From assembly GCF_001610835.1 (NCBI RefSeq), contig NZ_CP011270.1, positions 3,862,001 through 3,926,000 of the forward strand: DNA of 64,000 bases, read 5' to 3'. Position 1 is the stretch's first letter, and every line of letters begins with the position of its first letter. The position numbers and the translations under genes are program-made. Below the pieces are notes generated by a model, which searched no databases, was not told the DNA's origin, and saw nothing but the letters and a program-made list of their open reading frames with translations. Shown here piece after piece: positions 52,752 to 60,983 of the stretch. The stretch comes from Planctomyces sp. SH-PL14 (GTDB lineage: Bacteria > Planctomycetota > Planctomycetia > Planctomycetales > Planctomycetaceae).

Positions 52752-53798
52752 ATGGGCAAATCGCCGTCGAAGAAGTTGCAAGGGATCGGTACCGATCCGG
52801 TCGCCAAGCCGCTCCAAGAGCGAGCGTCCCGAAAGATCGTCGACGAGTCGATCGAGCACTGGGAGCGGCGGGTCTGGAAGAAGGGGGTTCCTGAGATCGT
52901 GACCGTGCTCGCGAAGGCCTTCGCCTACATGGCGGAGGACTACTTCAAGTTCTTCCAGATTCAGCGTGAAGGGCACTTCCACCAGCTTCGCACGTTCACG
53001 ACTTCCGAATGGGAGTCCCTCTACCTGAACCCGAACAGGGCCGGACGCTTTGTCCGCCGGAAGTGTGGTCGGTCAGTTCGCTCACTGCGCACTCTGCAGG
53101 TGGGCGTCCGGTGGTTCCTCCATCGCTGGAACCAACTCAATGCTCTCAATCGCATGGTGTTCCTGTTTCGCCTCATGACAGACAAAGCGCGGCACCTCGC
53201 CAGCTTGGAGACATGGGGGCTCCCCCTGCGGGTCGAGTTCCAGAAAGGGCTGCGCGAGATCGACGCCGACGACGGCAGTGGGTTCGAGCATCTCGACCGA
53301 GCCGAATCTCAGTTCTTCGTAACAGTTTGGCTTCCGTCGATGCTGCTCCTCGGCAAGTGTCCGGCGAAGCTGTACGAGCTGGCAGCGGCGGGGGAGCTGT
53401 CGGCTGCCTGTGAACTGCTCCGGCTCGATCCGTTCGCTGTCCAATTGCCGGTGGTCGAGCACTTCTACCGGGAACTTCTCCGAGAGAATAACCCGGCCAG
53501 GTTGGAGGCGTTCCGGCTCGCGCAGACTGAGTCTGTCGACCTGCCCAGCGGGCGAGCCAAGTTCAAGGAACAGTTCGCCGCCAAAGTGATCGCCCTCTCC
53601 CAACGCTGGTGCGAGATCGTCGGTGATTCCAAGGCGTGTCTCGATCCCGTCGACCTGTGGAACCTCTTCGATCTGATCGCCAAGGAACGGGGAAGAGGGA
53701 ACGACTCCGTGGATCTGAAGAACTACGAGACGTTCCGCAAACATGTGCGGGACAGTGAGATCGAGCTATCGACAGAAGGCTGGGACATTTTCCGCTGA
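52752..53798 (+). CDS. Hypothetical protein of the mobile module
   Basis: 348 residues from ATG 52752 (MGKSPSKKLQGIGTDPVAKP). Basic at the start, then helical with aromatic clusters (VGVRWFLHRWNQLNALNRMV) and a long helical C-terminus (FRLAQTESVDLPSGRAKF). It lies 47 bases upstream of the replication-initiator gene in the same orientation, which suggests a joint role, for example accessory DNA binding. No domain recognised. Confidence 0.7.
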   Translation: MGKSPSKKLQGIGTDPVAKPLQERASRKIVDESIEHWERRVWKKGVPEIVTVLAKAFAYMAEDYFKFFQIQREGHFHQLRTFTTSEWESLYLNPNRAGRFVRRKCGRSVRSLRTLQVGVRWFLHRWNQLNALNRMVFLFRLMTDKARHLASLETWGLPLRVEFQKGLREIDADDGSGFEHLDRAESQFFVTVWLPSMLLLGKCPAKLYELAAAGELSAACELLRLDPFAVQLPVVEHFYRELLRENNPARLEAFRLAQTESVDLPSGRAKFKEQFAAKVIALSQRWCEIVGDSKACLDPVDLWNLFDLIAKERGRGNDSVDLKNYETFRKHVRDSEIELSTEGWDIFR

Positions 53799-53845
53799 TT
53801 CTTGTCCCGGGCTAAGTGGCGGGAGCAGGGCACGCTCCCGCCACG

Positions 53846-55201
53846 ATGGCAAACGAAAAGAAGAGAGCGAGGTCCGAGACCCCGACGCCGGGGGAATGCT
53901 TCCACGTCGCCGCGTCCGGTGAGGAGCGACGAGCGTCCAAGCGAGGAGCGAGCGAGCCGGTCGCGGCGAGCCTGTGGGACTATCCGGCTGGTAGAAGCCC
54001 CAGTAACACCTACCCCCAGAGTAGTCAGGGGACATCGGGGCTGGTACCTCTGGCCGGTCGTCTTGGCTCGTTCGTCTCCGGGGGATTGGACTGGTTTGAG
54101 GGCTCATTCTCAGTCTCCTTCGATCCCATCACCCGAAGTCGCCTGATTCGGGAACTCGACGCGGTCAAGGCCCGTTGCCAGGAAACCGGCGTCCCAGACG
54201 AGTATGTCCGATTGCTGGGATGCGTCGATGTCCGAGTGCATCGGCTGGGAATCAACCGCGGCGGAGAGCGGGGAACTCACTACGCCTATCAGATCTCCTA
54301 CGCCGGGATCACGATCGGCCTGGGCGATTGGAACGCCGAGGAACGTCAGGCCGACAACCTGTTCGTTCGGATGACGGGCGAAACCTGTCTCCTCAAGGGG
54401 GCCTGGCAGGGTTACGACCTCGTTCGCGAACTGGTTCAGCAGCTCAGCGGAAGGATTCTCCGAGAGCGTTTGACGCGCGTCGATCTCTGTCTCGACGTTA
54501 CCAATGTCGCAGCCGCCGAACTTCAGCATTTGGTCGAAGCGGGTCACTTCATCACACGGTTCAAGGCGGTTCATCCACAGACCGAGCTGGTGGCCGGCCG
54601 GAGAACCGGATTCACCGCCGGGAAGAGTCCCCAGCGTCTCATCTGCTACGACAAGCTCCACGAGCAACGGAACTCGTACAACGACTTGTACCGCCAGACA
54701 CTGATCACGAGGCGATACGGGGGTGTCGAACCGGAACATGCTCTTCGCCTGGAAGCCCAGTGCAGCCGGGCTTTCCTGCTGGAGAAGGGAATCGACTCGC
54801 CGGCGGACTTGCGAGTCAAAGCCTCCCACCTCTTCCATCACGTCTGCACAGACAAGTTCCGGATTACGGATCGGCCAGTCGACCGGGCTTCCAAGAACCA
54901 GTCCCGGGCCGCGATGCACGACCTGTGGACAGCGCTGGTCACAGCCGGGGAAGTGGTCTTTGGCAAGATCGACGGCGAGCTGATTCCCGTCGACCGGTCA
55001 CTCATCAGTCCTATTCGGGTCTTCAAGCAAGGATTCGGATGCTTCGTCTCCGGCTTCAAGCAGATGGGGGTGCCGATCACCCGCCGGGCCGAGTTGGTAA
55101 GGCATGTCGTGAAGGCCGTCGACGGTGTGATGGACTCATCCGAGAAGTGGGCCGATTTCTTTGACGAGTATCGCTTGTTGCTGGAGGAGTGCAGCACATG
55201 A
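53846..55201 (+). CDS. Replication initiation factor domain protein (Rep_trans)
   Basis: 451 residues from ATG 53846 (MANEKKRARSETPTPGECFH). The first 80 residues are disordered. The Rep_trans core follows: FVSGGLDWFEGSFSVSFD, LERLTRVDLCLDVTNV in the form ILRERLTRVDLCLDVT, RLICYDKLHE, and HALRLEAQCSRAFLL. Rep_trans proteins nick and join DNA at a rolling-circle origin in plasmids, phage and conjugative transposons. The catalytic tyrosine is not placed with confidence; candidates lie in the ICYDKLHE region. Its stop overlaps the next ATG (ATGA). Confidence 0.85.
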   Translation: MANEKKRARSETPTPGECFHVAASGEERRASKRGASEPVAASLWDYPAGRSPSNTYPQSSQGTSGLVPLAGRLGSFVSGGLDWFEGSFSVSFDPITRSRLIRELDAVKARCQETGVPDEYVRLLGCVDVRVHRLGINRGGERGTHYAYQISYAGITIGLGDWNAEERQADNLFVRMTGETCLLKGAWQGYDLVRELVQQLSGRILRERLTRVDLCLDVTNVAAAELQHLVEAGHFITRFKAVHPQTELVAGRRTGFTAGKSPQRLICYDKLHEQRNSYNDLYRQTLITRRYGGVEPEHALRLEAQCSRAFLLEKGIDSPADLRVKASHLFHHVCTDKFRITDRPVDRASKNQSRAAMHDLWTALVTAGEVVFGKIDGELIPVDRSLISPIRVFKQGFGCFVSGFKQMGVPITRRAELVRHVVKAVDGVMDSSEKWADFFDEYRLLLEECST

Positions 55202-55404
55202 GCGCCACGCCTTCGCCTTCTCCGTCGGCTGCTGTTCCGATGCCCGCGGGCGCTCCCTCCTGGGTGACTGCGGATCTCATTGCCCACACTCTGCGAGTCT
55301 GGCAACGGTACTACGCCGAACCGTTGAAGCCGGAGGACGCCCTGGCGATGATCCTGGGTGTAACAGAACTGAATCGGGTCATCAGTGAAGGGTCTGGAGC
55401 ATGA
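55198..55404 (+). CDS. Small hypothetical protein between Rep and recombinase
   Basis: 68 residues from ATG 55198 (MSATPSPSPSAAVPMPAG), with four-base ATGA overlaps to both neighbours. The N-terminus is Pro/Ser-rich; the C-terminus WVTADLIAHTLRVWQRYYAE and LAMILGVTELNRV is a compact helical segment, like a small DNA-binding or recombination accessory protein. The exact tandem overlaps show it belongs to the module. Confidence 0.75.
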   Translation: MSATPSPSPSAAVPMPAGAPSWVTADLIAHTLRVWQRYYAEPLKPEDALAMILGVTELNRVISEGSGA

Positions 55405-56891
55405 AGCGTTTCGTCGCACTGGCACGGGTCAGCAGTCGCGAACAGGAACGGGAGGGGTTTTCGCTCGAGGTCCAGGAGGAGGCGCTCCGTCGGTACGCCC
55501 TTCAGCATGGAGGCGAGATCGTCCGGTTTTTCAAGATCGCTGAGACAGCCAGCAAGACCGATGAGCGGAAAGCGTTTCGCGAGTTGGTCCGGTACGCGAA
55601 GCAGAACGCCCCGGGCCTCGACGGGCTCTTGTTCTACAAGGTCGACCGAGCGGCGCGGAACCTGTTCGACTATGTCGAGCTCGAACGGCTCGAATCTGAG
55701 TACAACGTCCCGTTCATCTCAGTCAGCCAGCCGACGGAGAACACTCCGTCTGGCCGAATGATGCGGCGGACGATGGCCAATATGGCCAGCTTCTACACCG
55801 AGCAGCAGTCGGTGGATGTCCGGGAAGGACTCGCCCGGCGGGTGCAAGAAGGCTGGTTCGTCGGGAAAGCTCCGTACGGTTACCGGAACGTCCGCAAGGA
55901 CGGCCGCAGCGTCGTTGAGGTCGATCCACACGCGGCCGACAACATCCGGCGGATGTTCCACCTCTACGCCTACGAGCCGCTGACGCTCGACAAGCTCATC
56001 GATCGTCTGACCGAGGAGGGCCGAGTCTACCGCCTGCCGGCGATGCCGTTCGCCAAAGGCTCGGTCCACAACATCCTCCGCGACCGGGCCTACATCGGAG
56101 AGGTCGAGTTCCGGGGCAATTGGTATCCGGGGAAGCAGGAGCCAATCGTCGACCGTGGAACCTGGGATCGAGTTCAGGCCATCGTCCGCGGCTGCGTCTA
56201 TCACAGCCACGAGATGACCTACGCAGGCGAGTTCATGACGTGTGGTCATTGCGGACACCCGATCACGGGCGAGCGGAAGACGCGTCAGACAAAGAACGGC
56301 ACGCGGGAGTACGTTTACTACCGTTGCTCGCGATACACCGCCGTAGGTCACCCCCGCACGCGGGTACCCGAAGCCGAGTTCGACCGGCAGATCCTTGAGC
56401 TCTTCCGCCGGATGAAGATTCAGGATCCGGAGGTCGTCGAATGGTTCCGCGCCGTGCTGCGGTCGCAGTCCAAGGACGCCCAGGAGGAGAGCCAAGCGCA
56501 GAACTCTGAACTCCAGCGCCAGCGAACGCTCCTCATCACTCAGCAGAGCCGTCTCATCGACATGCGGATCGCAGAGGAGATCGATCAAGAGACGTTCGCC
56601 CGGAAGCAGACTGAGCTACGCGACCGACTGGCTTCGATCACACTGCAGCTGGAGGTCGTCGACCGGTCGCGATCGGAACTGGCCGACTTGGCGGTGAAAG
56701 TGTTTGAACTTTCGCAAACGCTGTCTGAGAAGTGGCTTACAGCGGACTACGCGACGAAGCGGCGAATTCTCGAAATCGTCTGTTTGAACTGCCGCCTCGA
56801 TAGCGGAAGTCTTTGCCCGCAAATGAGAAAGCCCTTCGACGTTCTCGCCGAAGGGCTTCTCGTTCCATCAAGTCGGGGTGACAGGATTTGA
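55401..56891 (+). CDS. Large serine recombinase
   Basis: 496 residues. The resolvase domain begins MKRFVALARVSSREQE with catalytic serine (S11 or S12) and includes LLFYKVDRAARNLFDYVELE and TANMASFYTEQQSVDVREGL-type active-site arginines. The recombinase domain follows (GKAPYGYRNV, YIGEVEFRGNWYPGKQEP), then a zinc ribbon (TCGHCGHPITGERK to YRCSRY) and a coiled-coil helix. It should integrate and excise DNA by serine chemistry. The last 25 codons, from LCPQMRKPF to RGDRI, are encoded within the tRNA-derived repeat. Confidence 0.95.
   Translation: MKRFVALARVSSREQEREGFSLEVQEEALRRYALQHGGEIVRFFKIAETASKTDERKAFRELVRYAKQNAPGLDGLLFYKVDRAARNLFDYVELERLESEYNVPFISVSQPTENTPSGRMMRRTMANMASFYTEQQSVDVREGLARRVQEGWFVGKAPYGYRNVRKDGRSVVEVDPHAADNIRRMFHLYAYEPLTLDKLIDRLTEEGRVYRLPAMPFAKGSVHNILRDRAYIGEVEFRGNWYPGKQEPIVDRGTWDRVQAIVRGCVYHSHEMTYAGEFMTCGHCGHPITGERKTRQTKNGTREYVYYRCSRYTAVGHPRTRVPEAEFDRQILELFRRMKIQDPEVVEWFRAVLRSQSKDAQEESQAQNSELQRQRTLLITQQSRLIDMRIAEEIDQETFARKQTELRDRLASITLQLEVVDRSRSELADLAVKVFELSQTLSEKWLTADYATKRRILEIVCLNCRLDSGSLCPQMRKPFDVLAEGLLVPSSRGDRI
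56815..56885 (+). repeat. Right copy of 71-bp repeat (tRNA-Pro-like 3' end plus terminator)
   Basis: Matches 41538-41608 with five differences. Here the tRNA-like part extends further: read on the minus strand GTTCAAATCCTGTCACCCCGA, the T-loop and acceptor of tRNA-Pro; sequence beyond it does not fold into a tRNA. It is a candidate attR, and its coding strand forms the serine recombinase C-terminus. Confidence 0.6.
56831..56856 (-). terminator. Hairpin terminator within right repeat
   Basis: GCCCTTCG, 10-base loop, CGAAGGGC; extended by one A-T pair here. On the minus strand TTCTCATTTG follows, a tRNA-style terminator. It could also end transcripts of the convergent tyrosine-recombinase gene. 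Confidence 0.55.
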
Positions 56892-56937
56892 ACTTGCGGG
56901 ACAGATCGGGGCGCGACGATCTCCGGTCCCGCACGCG

Positions 56938-58461
56938 TCAATCCGATAACGCTAGTAAGAATTGGCTCTCCAACCACTTCAGACCTCTCGTCAGCAACGT
57001 TGTAGGAACGGTGGTGTAGTGCCGATCCGACATCGACTTTGGCGCGTGGTCGAGGAAGACTGCCTCGATGCCATTGAACTCAGCGTTGTCTCGCAGAAGT
57101 GAGGCGCTGGTTTTCTTCAGGCTCTTGAAGTCCCCGGTTTGCCCGAGGGATTTCCGAAGGCGTTCGAAGGCGACGCGGATCGGATCCCGTCGAACGAGCT
57201 TGCCGTTCCTGAGTTCCTCGCCTCGAAGAGTCTTCCCATTCGAGGAAAGCAGCAAATGGTTCGGATCGTCAGATCGTAGCTTCTTCAAGAAGCTGAGCGT
57301 GATGCCCCACAGCTTGTACGTGACCGTGGGAACCCGCTCGAAGTGGATGGTCTTTCCTCGCTTGCGAGTCAGTGTTCCGGCGTCCCAATCGACGCTCTCA
57401 GGCTTCAGCGTGCTGATGTCAACCTGCGTCATTCCGCAATTCAGGGCCAGGAGGATGTAAAGCTTCAGGTCCTCGGGAGCCGCTGCGAACAGTTCGCGGA
57501 TCTGTTCCACAGTGTAGGTTTTGATGACGGGCGGTTCCCGAGTGATCCGCAGAGCCCGGGACGTCAAGTTCTTCGGGAGCTGGGTAAGAACGTCTGTCTC
57601 GTGGAGCCAGCGAATGAACATCTTCGCCGTCTTGAAGATGTCCGCCGCATATGTCTTCGTGAAGCGTTTTCCTTCGCAGTCCTGCAGCAACGCCTGATGG
57701 AGATCATCGACATGCTTGCCCCCGACTGTCGAAGTATCAAGGCCTGGGCCGAGCTTTCTCTGCATGTACTGCAAGTGCCGGCGGATGTTGTCGGCAGCTG
57801 TGGGAGTGATCCCCGACTCACGCCGCTTGATGACGTATCTGTCGACGAATGCCTTCAAGGTGGACTCGGGAGGCGTCTCTTGCGCGGGCTGGACGCTGGC
57901 GGCGGCGAGGCGATCCTTCCAGATCACACTGCTGATGTACCTCTCGACAATTCGTTCCAGTTCCTCTTCGCGATCCTCGGCAACGCCCAGTTCGTCAACG
58001 AGATCGACTGCAGTTGAGCGCGCAACCTTGGCCACATCGGACTGGGCGAGCGGTGCCTGGATCTGACCAATCCGCAGCCCAAATCGACGAACTGGGTAAT
58101 CTGTCCGCCTGCTGACTCCCGGTGGCTTCCGGCTGTTCATTCGCCGATGGAGGTCATCGATCTTTGCCGCAGCGACAATCGCTGCCGATTGGTCTTCCAC
58201 CGTTCGTGCGGCAAGAAGAACTCGCTCCCACTCCGCGATGGCTCGTTCGTACTCCGCTCGATGTGGTTTTTCGAATGCCATGTGAGCGTCAATCAGTAGC
58301 TTCTGACGCTCAAAGTCCGCCAAGGCCTTGGAGTAGGCCTCCGCGTCAGACTTTCCATTCCCTCCATCGAAGTACAGGATCCGCCCCTTGTACATCTTCT
58401 TCCATCGCCCACGTCGTGCCGCTCCAGTCTGCCACGTCAGCTTGAATCTCTTTCGTGCCAT
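56938..58461 (-). CDS. Tyrosine-type site-specific integrase, atypical active site
   Basis: From ATG 58461 (MARKRFKLTWQTGAARRGRW) 507 residues; longer upstream frames are rejected. An N-terminal arm-binding-like basic region, a core-binding SAM-like domain (LKAFVDRYVIKRRESGITPT), and a catalytic domain. Box I reads LALNCGMTQVDISTL, with T where the first Arg usually stands. The beta-hairpin lysine may be in KRGKTIHFE. The usual H-x-L-R is SLKKTSASLL (no His or Arg), but LDHAPKSMSDRHYTTV keeps His and the nucleophile Tyr. Its stop lies 52 bases from the right tRNA-derived repeat, typical for an integrase next to its att site. Confidence 0.88.
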   Translation of the reverse strand: MARKRFKLTWQTGAARRGRWKKMYKGRILYFDGGNGKSDAEAYSKALADFERQKLLIDAHMAFEKPHRAEYERAIAEWERVLLAARTVEDQSAAIVAAAKIDDLHRRMNSRKPPGVSRRTDYPVRRFGLRIGQIQAPLAQSDVAKVARSTAVDLVDELGVAEDREEELERIVERYISSVIWKDRLAAASVQPAQETPPESTLKAFVDRYVIKRRESGITPTAADNIRRHLQYMQRKLGPGLDTSTVGGKHVDDLHQALLQDCEGKRFTKTYAADIFKTAKMFIRWLHETDVLTQLPKNLTSRALRITREPPVIKTYTVEQIRELFAAAPEDLKLYILLALNCGMTQVDISTLKPESVDWDAGTLTRKRGKTIHFERVPTVTYKLWGITLSFLKKLRSDDPNHLLLSSNGKTLRGEELRNGKLVRRDPIRVAFERLRKSLGQTGDFKSLKKTSASLLRDNAEFNGIEAVFLDHAPKSMSDRHYTTVPTTLLTRGLKWLESQFLLALSD

Positions 58462-58716
58462 CTCCCCGTGTTCCCCAGCGCGAATTGATACAAAACTCGG
58501 ATACAATTCTTCGCAGGAAGTGCCAGCTTCTGTATCACTGACCTCAAGAATCCCTGACGATTTTTGCATTTCGCACGCCGTTGGCGTGCCCTGCTTCGGA
58601 CGGCCCGCTGCCGGGGGCTGCGGATTTCTTTTTCGCCGATGCGGCCGCTGTTGGCCGTTCTTCGAGCGGGTGTGCCCATCGGAAGACGACATCGCACTGA
58701 ACAGAACAGCCCGCTT

Positions 58717-59616
58717 TCAGAACTGGAATGTGACCGTTCCGCCCGGGCCGGTCAGGAATTCGAACTCATCGTCGCGCCAGCCCCGTGGGGGATGGGGCTT
58801 GAGGATGCTGCCGATGAAGGCCGAACGGGAGACCTTGAACCGGGCGTCGCCGGGACCGGAACGCCGGTTTCCTTCCGCCGTCGTCGAGAGCGTGACCTGG
58901 TAACGCGAATCGGTCGCCACGACGTAGACCTCGATGGCGTTCATCGGAAACGTATTCTTCACGCCGAAGGAACTCGACGGGAACGGGATCCGGATCTGGG
59001 CGGTGCCGGAACGCTTTCCCTGAACCAGCGCGCTCGGGAAGTCGAGCGACGTGCTGGGGAGCAGGATCCCATCGGGGCGGGAGATCCCATCCCTGTCCTT
59101 GTAGGAGTAGACCACGAACTGCAGTGGCTGCAGCGAGTCCCCCGCATCGACGACTTCGTAGTCGACCGCCAGCAGCTTGTCCCCGGAGTAGTTGCTGGGA
59201 TTGGGAACCTCCCGCGGCTGCGAGAGCCGGATCCAGGGGTCGGAATAGCGTCGGCGGTACGGCAGGAGGAAGGTGGCCGGGCCCACGGTCTGGATGATCG
59301 TCTCCCCCTCATGGTCGCCGAACAGGTTCTCACGCGGGCCGCCGGGCGCGACGGGCCAGCGGCGGGGTGTCGCCCGGGGACGAACAACGGCCGGCTCGGG
59401 CTTTTCCGCGGGGGTTCCTTCGGCCCGGATCACGACGGGAGCGGGCGGGGGTGCGGAAACCGGACCCGGCTGCCGGAGCCACTGCACCAGTCCGCCGATG
59501 ACCACAATCGCGACGACAATTCCCAGTCCGAGCCAGCTGTTCCCCCCCGACCGGGAGCCGGAGCGGGAACGGGTGGTGGAAGAGGAACTGCGGCGCTTCC
59601 GGGTCTCACGGCTCAT
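58717..59616 (-). CDS. Hypothetical membrane-anchored protein
   Basis: From ATG 59616 (MSRETRKRRSSSSTTRSRSG), 299 residues. A basic Ser-rich cytoplasmic start, a single helix LGLGIVVAIVVIGGLVQWL, a Pro-rich linker, then a beta-rich extracytoplasmic domain (ENLFGDHEGETIIQTVG to FEFLTGPGGTVTFQF). It looks like a core planctomycete protein; no reaction can be assigned. It marks the return to ordinary chromosome beyond the accessory region. Confidence 0.7.
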   Translation of the reverse strand: MSRETRKRRSSSSTTRSRSGSRSGGNSWLGLGIVVAIVVIGGLVQWLRQPGPVSAPPPAPVVIRAEGTPAEKPEPAVVRPRATPRRWPVAPGGPRENLFGDHEGETIIQTVGPATFLLPYRRRYSDPWIRLSQPREVPNPSNYSGDKLLAVDYEVVDAGDSLQPLQFVVYSYKDRDGISRPDGILLPSTSLDFPSALVQGKRSGTAQIRIPFPSSSFGVKNTFPMNAIEVYVVATDSRYQVTLSTTAEGNRRSGPGDARFKVSRSAFIGSILKPHPPRGWRDDEFEFLTGPGGTVTFQF

Positions 59617-59822
59617 GGGAACTCGCGACAGACGAGGCGGCTGGACGGGTGCGAGGGGACGGAAGGAAGGGTTGCTGTCGCGCGAGCATCCGGAACGACC
59701 GCGATCGAGTCGCCGCTCCATCGCGGAAGGGGGCACGGTCGTCGACGAGTCCCAACCGGTGGCTGAGGGCGGTATAGTGTAGCGGTTTCTTGTCGCCGGT
59801 TTTCTCTTAGCGCGAGTTTCAT

Positions 59823-60350
59823 GTGTCCCGACTGAACACCCTGTGTTGCCTGCTGTTCCTCGCCGCCTGGGGATGCGAAAAGCCCGTCTCGCCCCCGCCC
59901 CCTCCTCCGCCGCCCCCCGAGCCGGTGGCGGCCGCTCCCGCCGCGCCGATGCCGCCGGCCGAGCCGGCCAAGGTGATTCCCGACATCCCGTGGCGGATGG
60001 TCGACAAGAACAAGGCGATGGCCGAGAACCCCAAGCTGACGGAGGCGGAGAACAAGATCGTCGTCGGCGATCCGGTGACCGTGGCCGGGAGCGCCTACTT
60101 CACCGCGATCTCGCAGTTCACGATCACCGCCCTCAAGCACGACATCGACCTCTGGAAGGTCCAGAACGACGACAAGAACCCGACGTTCGAGGTCTTCAAC
60201 GGCATGCTCAAGATGCACAACGTGCCGCTGAAAGGCCTCAAGCCGTGGCAGACTTATGCCTACGACGAGAAGGATGGCACGATCACGATCTTGTCCGATC
60301 CGGATGTGAAGGCTGAGGCGTACAAGAAGGTGGGGCTGCCGGTGGAGTAA
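59823..60350 (+). CDS. Small lipoprotein, hypothetical
   Basis: GTG start at 59823 (MSRLNTLCCLLFLAAWGCEK), 175 residues. Lipobox LAAWGC is a good lipoprotein signal. A Pro-rich linker follows (PPPPPPPPPEP, MPPAEPAK), then a helical-beta domain (ITALKHDIDLWKVQNDDKNP, PLKGLKPWQTYAYDEKDGTI). Probably anchored in the outer or inner membrane. Function unknown. Confidence 0.75.
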   Translation: MSRLNTLCCLLFLAAWGCEKPVSPPPPPPPPPEPVAAAPAAPMPPAEPAKVIPDIPWRMVDKNKAMAENPKLTEAENKIVVGDPVTVAGSAYFTAISQFTITALKHDIDLWKVQNDDKNPTFEVFNGMLKMHNVPLKGLKPWQTYAYDEKDGTITILSDPDVKAEAYKKVGLPVE

Positions 60351-60432
60351 ACGCCGGGAATCGCCCGCCTCATGAAGCTGTTCCGTCTGGAGCAGCCACA
60401 TCACTTCCAAGGGGCGGACGATCCTGAGCAGC

Positions 60433-60975
60433 GTGACTCTCTTCCGCGAAGTGGCTCTCGCCCAGTGCGTCCGCCGCCTGTTGAAAGGGGTGCGTACAGG
60501 GGATGTCGTTTCTCCGCCTCCTTTGGTTTTCGAGAACGGTCGAGCCAGCTTTGGCGGCGAGCCGGCGGACTTTTACGCCGTTGGAAGCGACCTCGAGTTC
60601 TTCGTTCCCCAGGTGGTCTGCGAGATCCACCCGGAGTTCGGCCCGCGGCCCTTCGACGGTGTGTTCTGCTACGAGATGAGGAAGACGGCCCCGCTGCAGT
60701 TGTCCTACATCGGTTCGGTGATCTTCATCGACAGTCAGCGGCTCGCGGCTTTCCATACGGAACTGCGGGTCGCCCGGCATGCCGATCTCGTCGACTGGTG
60801 CCTCTGCCGCGTGGGCGAAGTCGACTCGCGCGGACACATGAAGGACTACGACTACCACTCCGGTCCCACGGCGAAGATTGCCCAGACCATTATCAATGCC
60901 GGACCACAGATGCGGTGGCGGTGGTCGGTCGAGTATGGCGAGCGGCAACCGTCGAGCGTGTCGGAGGAGTCGTAG
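60433..60975 (+). CDS. Hypothetical protein
   Basis: 180 residues with a GTG start at 60433 (MTLFREVALAQCVRRLLKGV). Mixed alpha/beta: VFENGRASFGGEPADFYAVG, DLEFFVPQVVCEIHPEFGP, FCYEMRKTAPLQLSYIG and a cysteine-containing CLCRVGEV. It reads as a soluble enzyme-like fold, but I recognise no motif. It converges closely with the downstream PIG-L gene, ending 8 bases before its stop. Confidence 0.6.
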   Translation: MTLFREVALAQCVRRLLKGVRTGDVVSPPPLVFENGRASFGGEPADFYAVGSDLEFFVPQVVCEIHPEFGPRPFDGVFCYEMRKTAPLQLSYIGSVIFIDSQRLAAFHTELRVARHADLVDWCLCRVGEVDSRGHMKDYDYHSGPTAKIAQTIINAGPQMRWRWSVEYGERQPSSVSEES

Positions 60976-60983
60976 CCGCGTCC

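Noticed and set aside
56872-56950. Complete tRNA-Pro gene
   Set aside because: Only the 3' end (T-loop and acceptor) matches. Upstream sequence does not form D or anticodon arms, and the T-stem has one mismatch.
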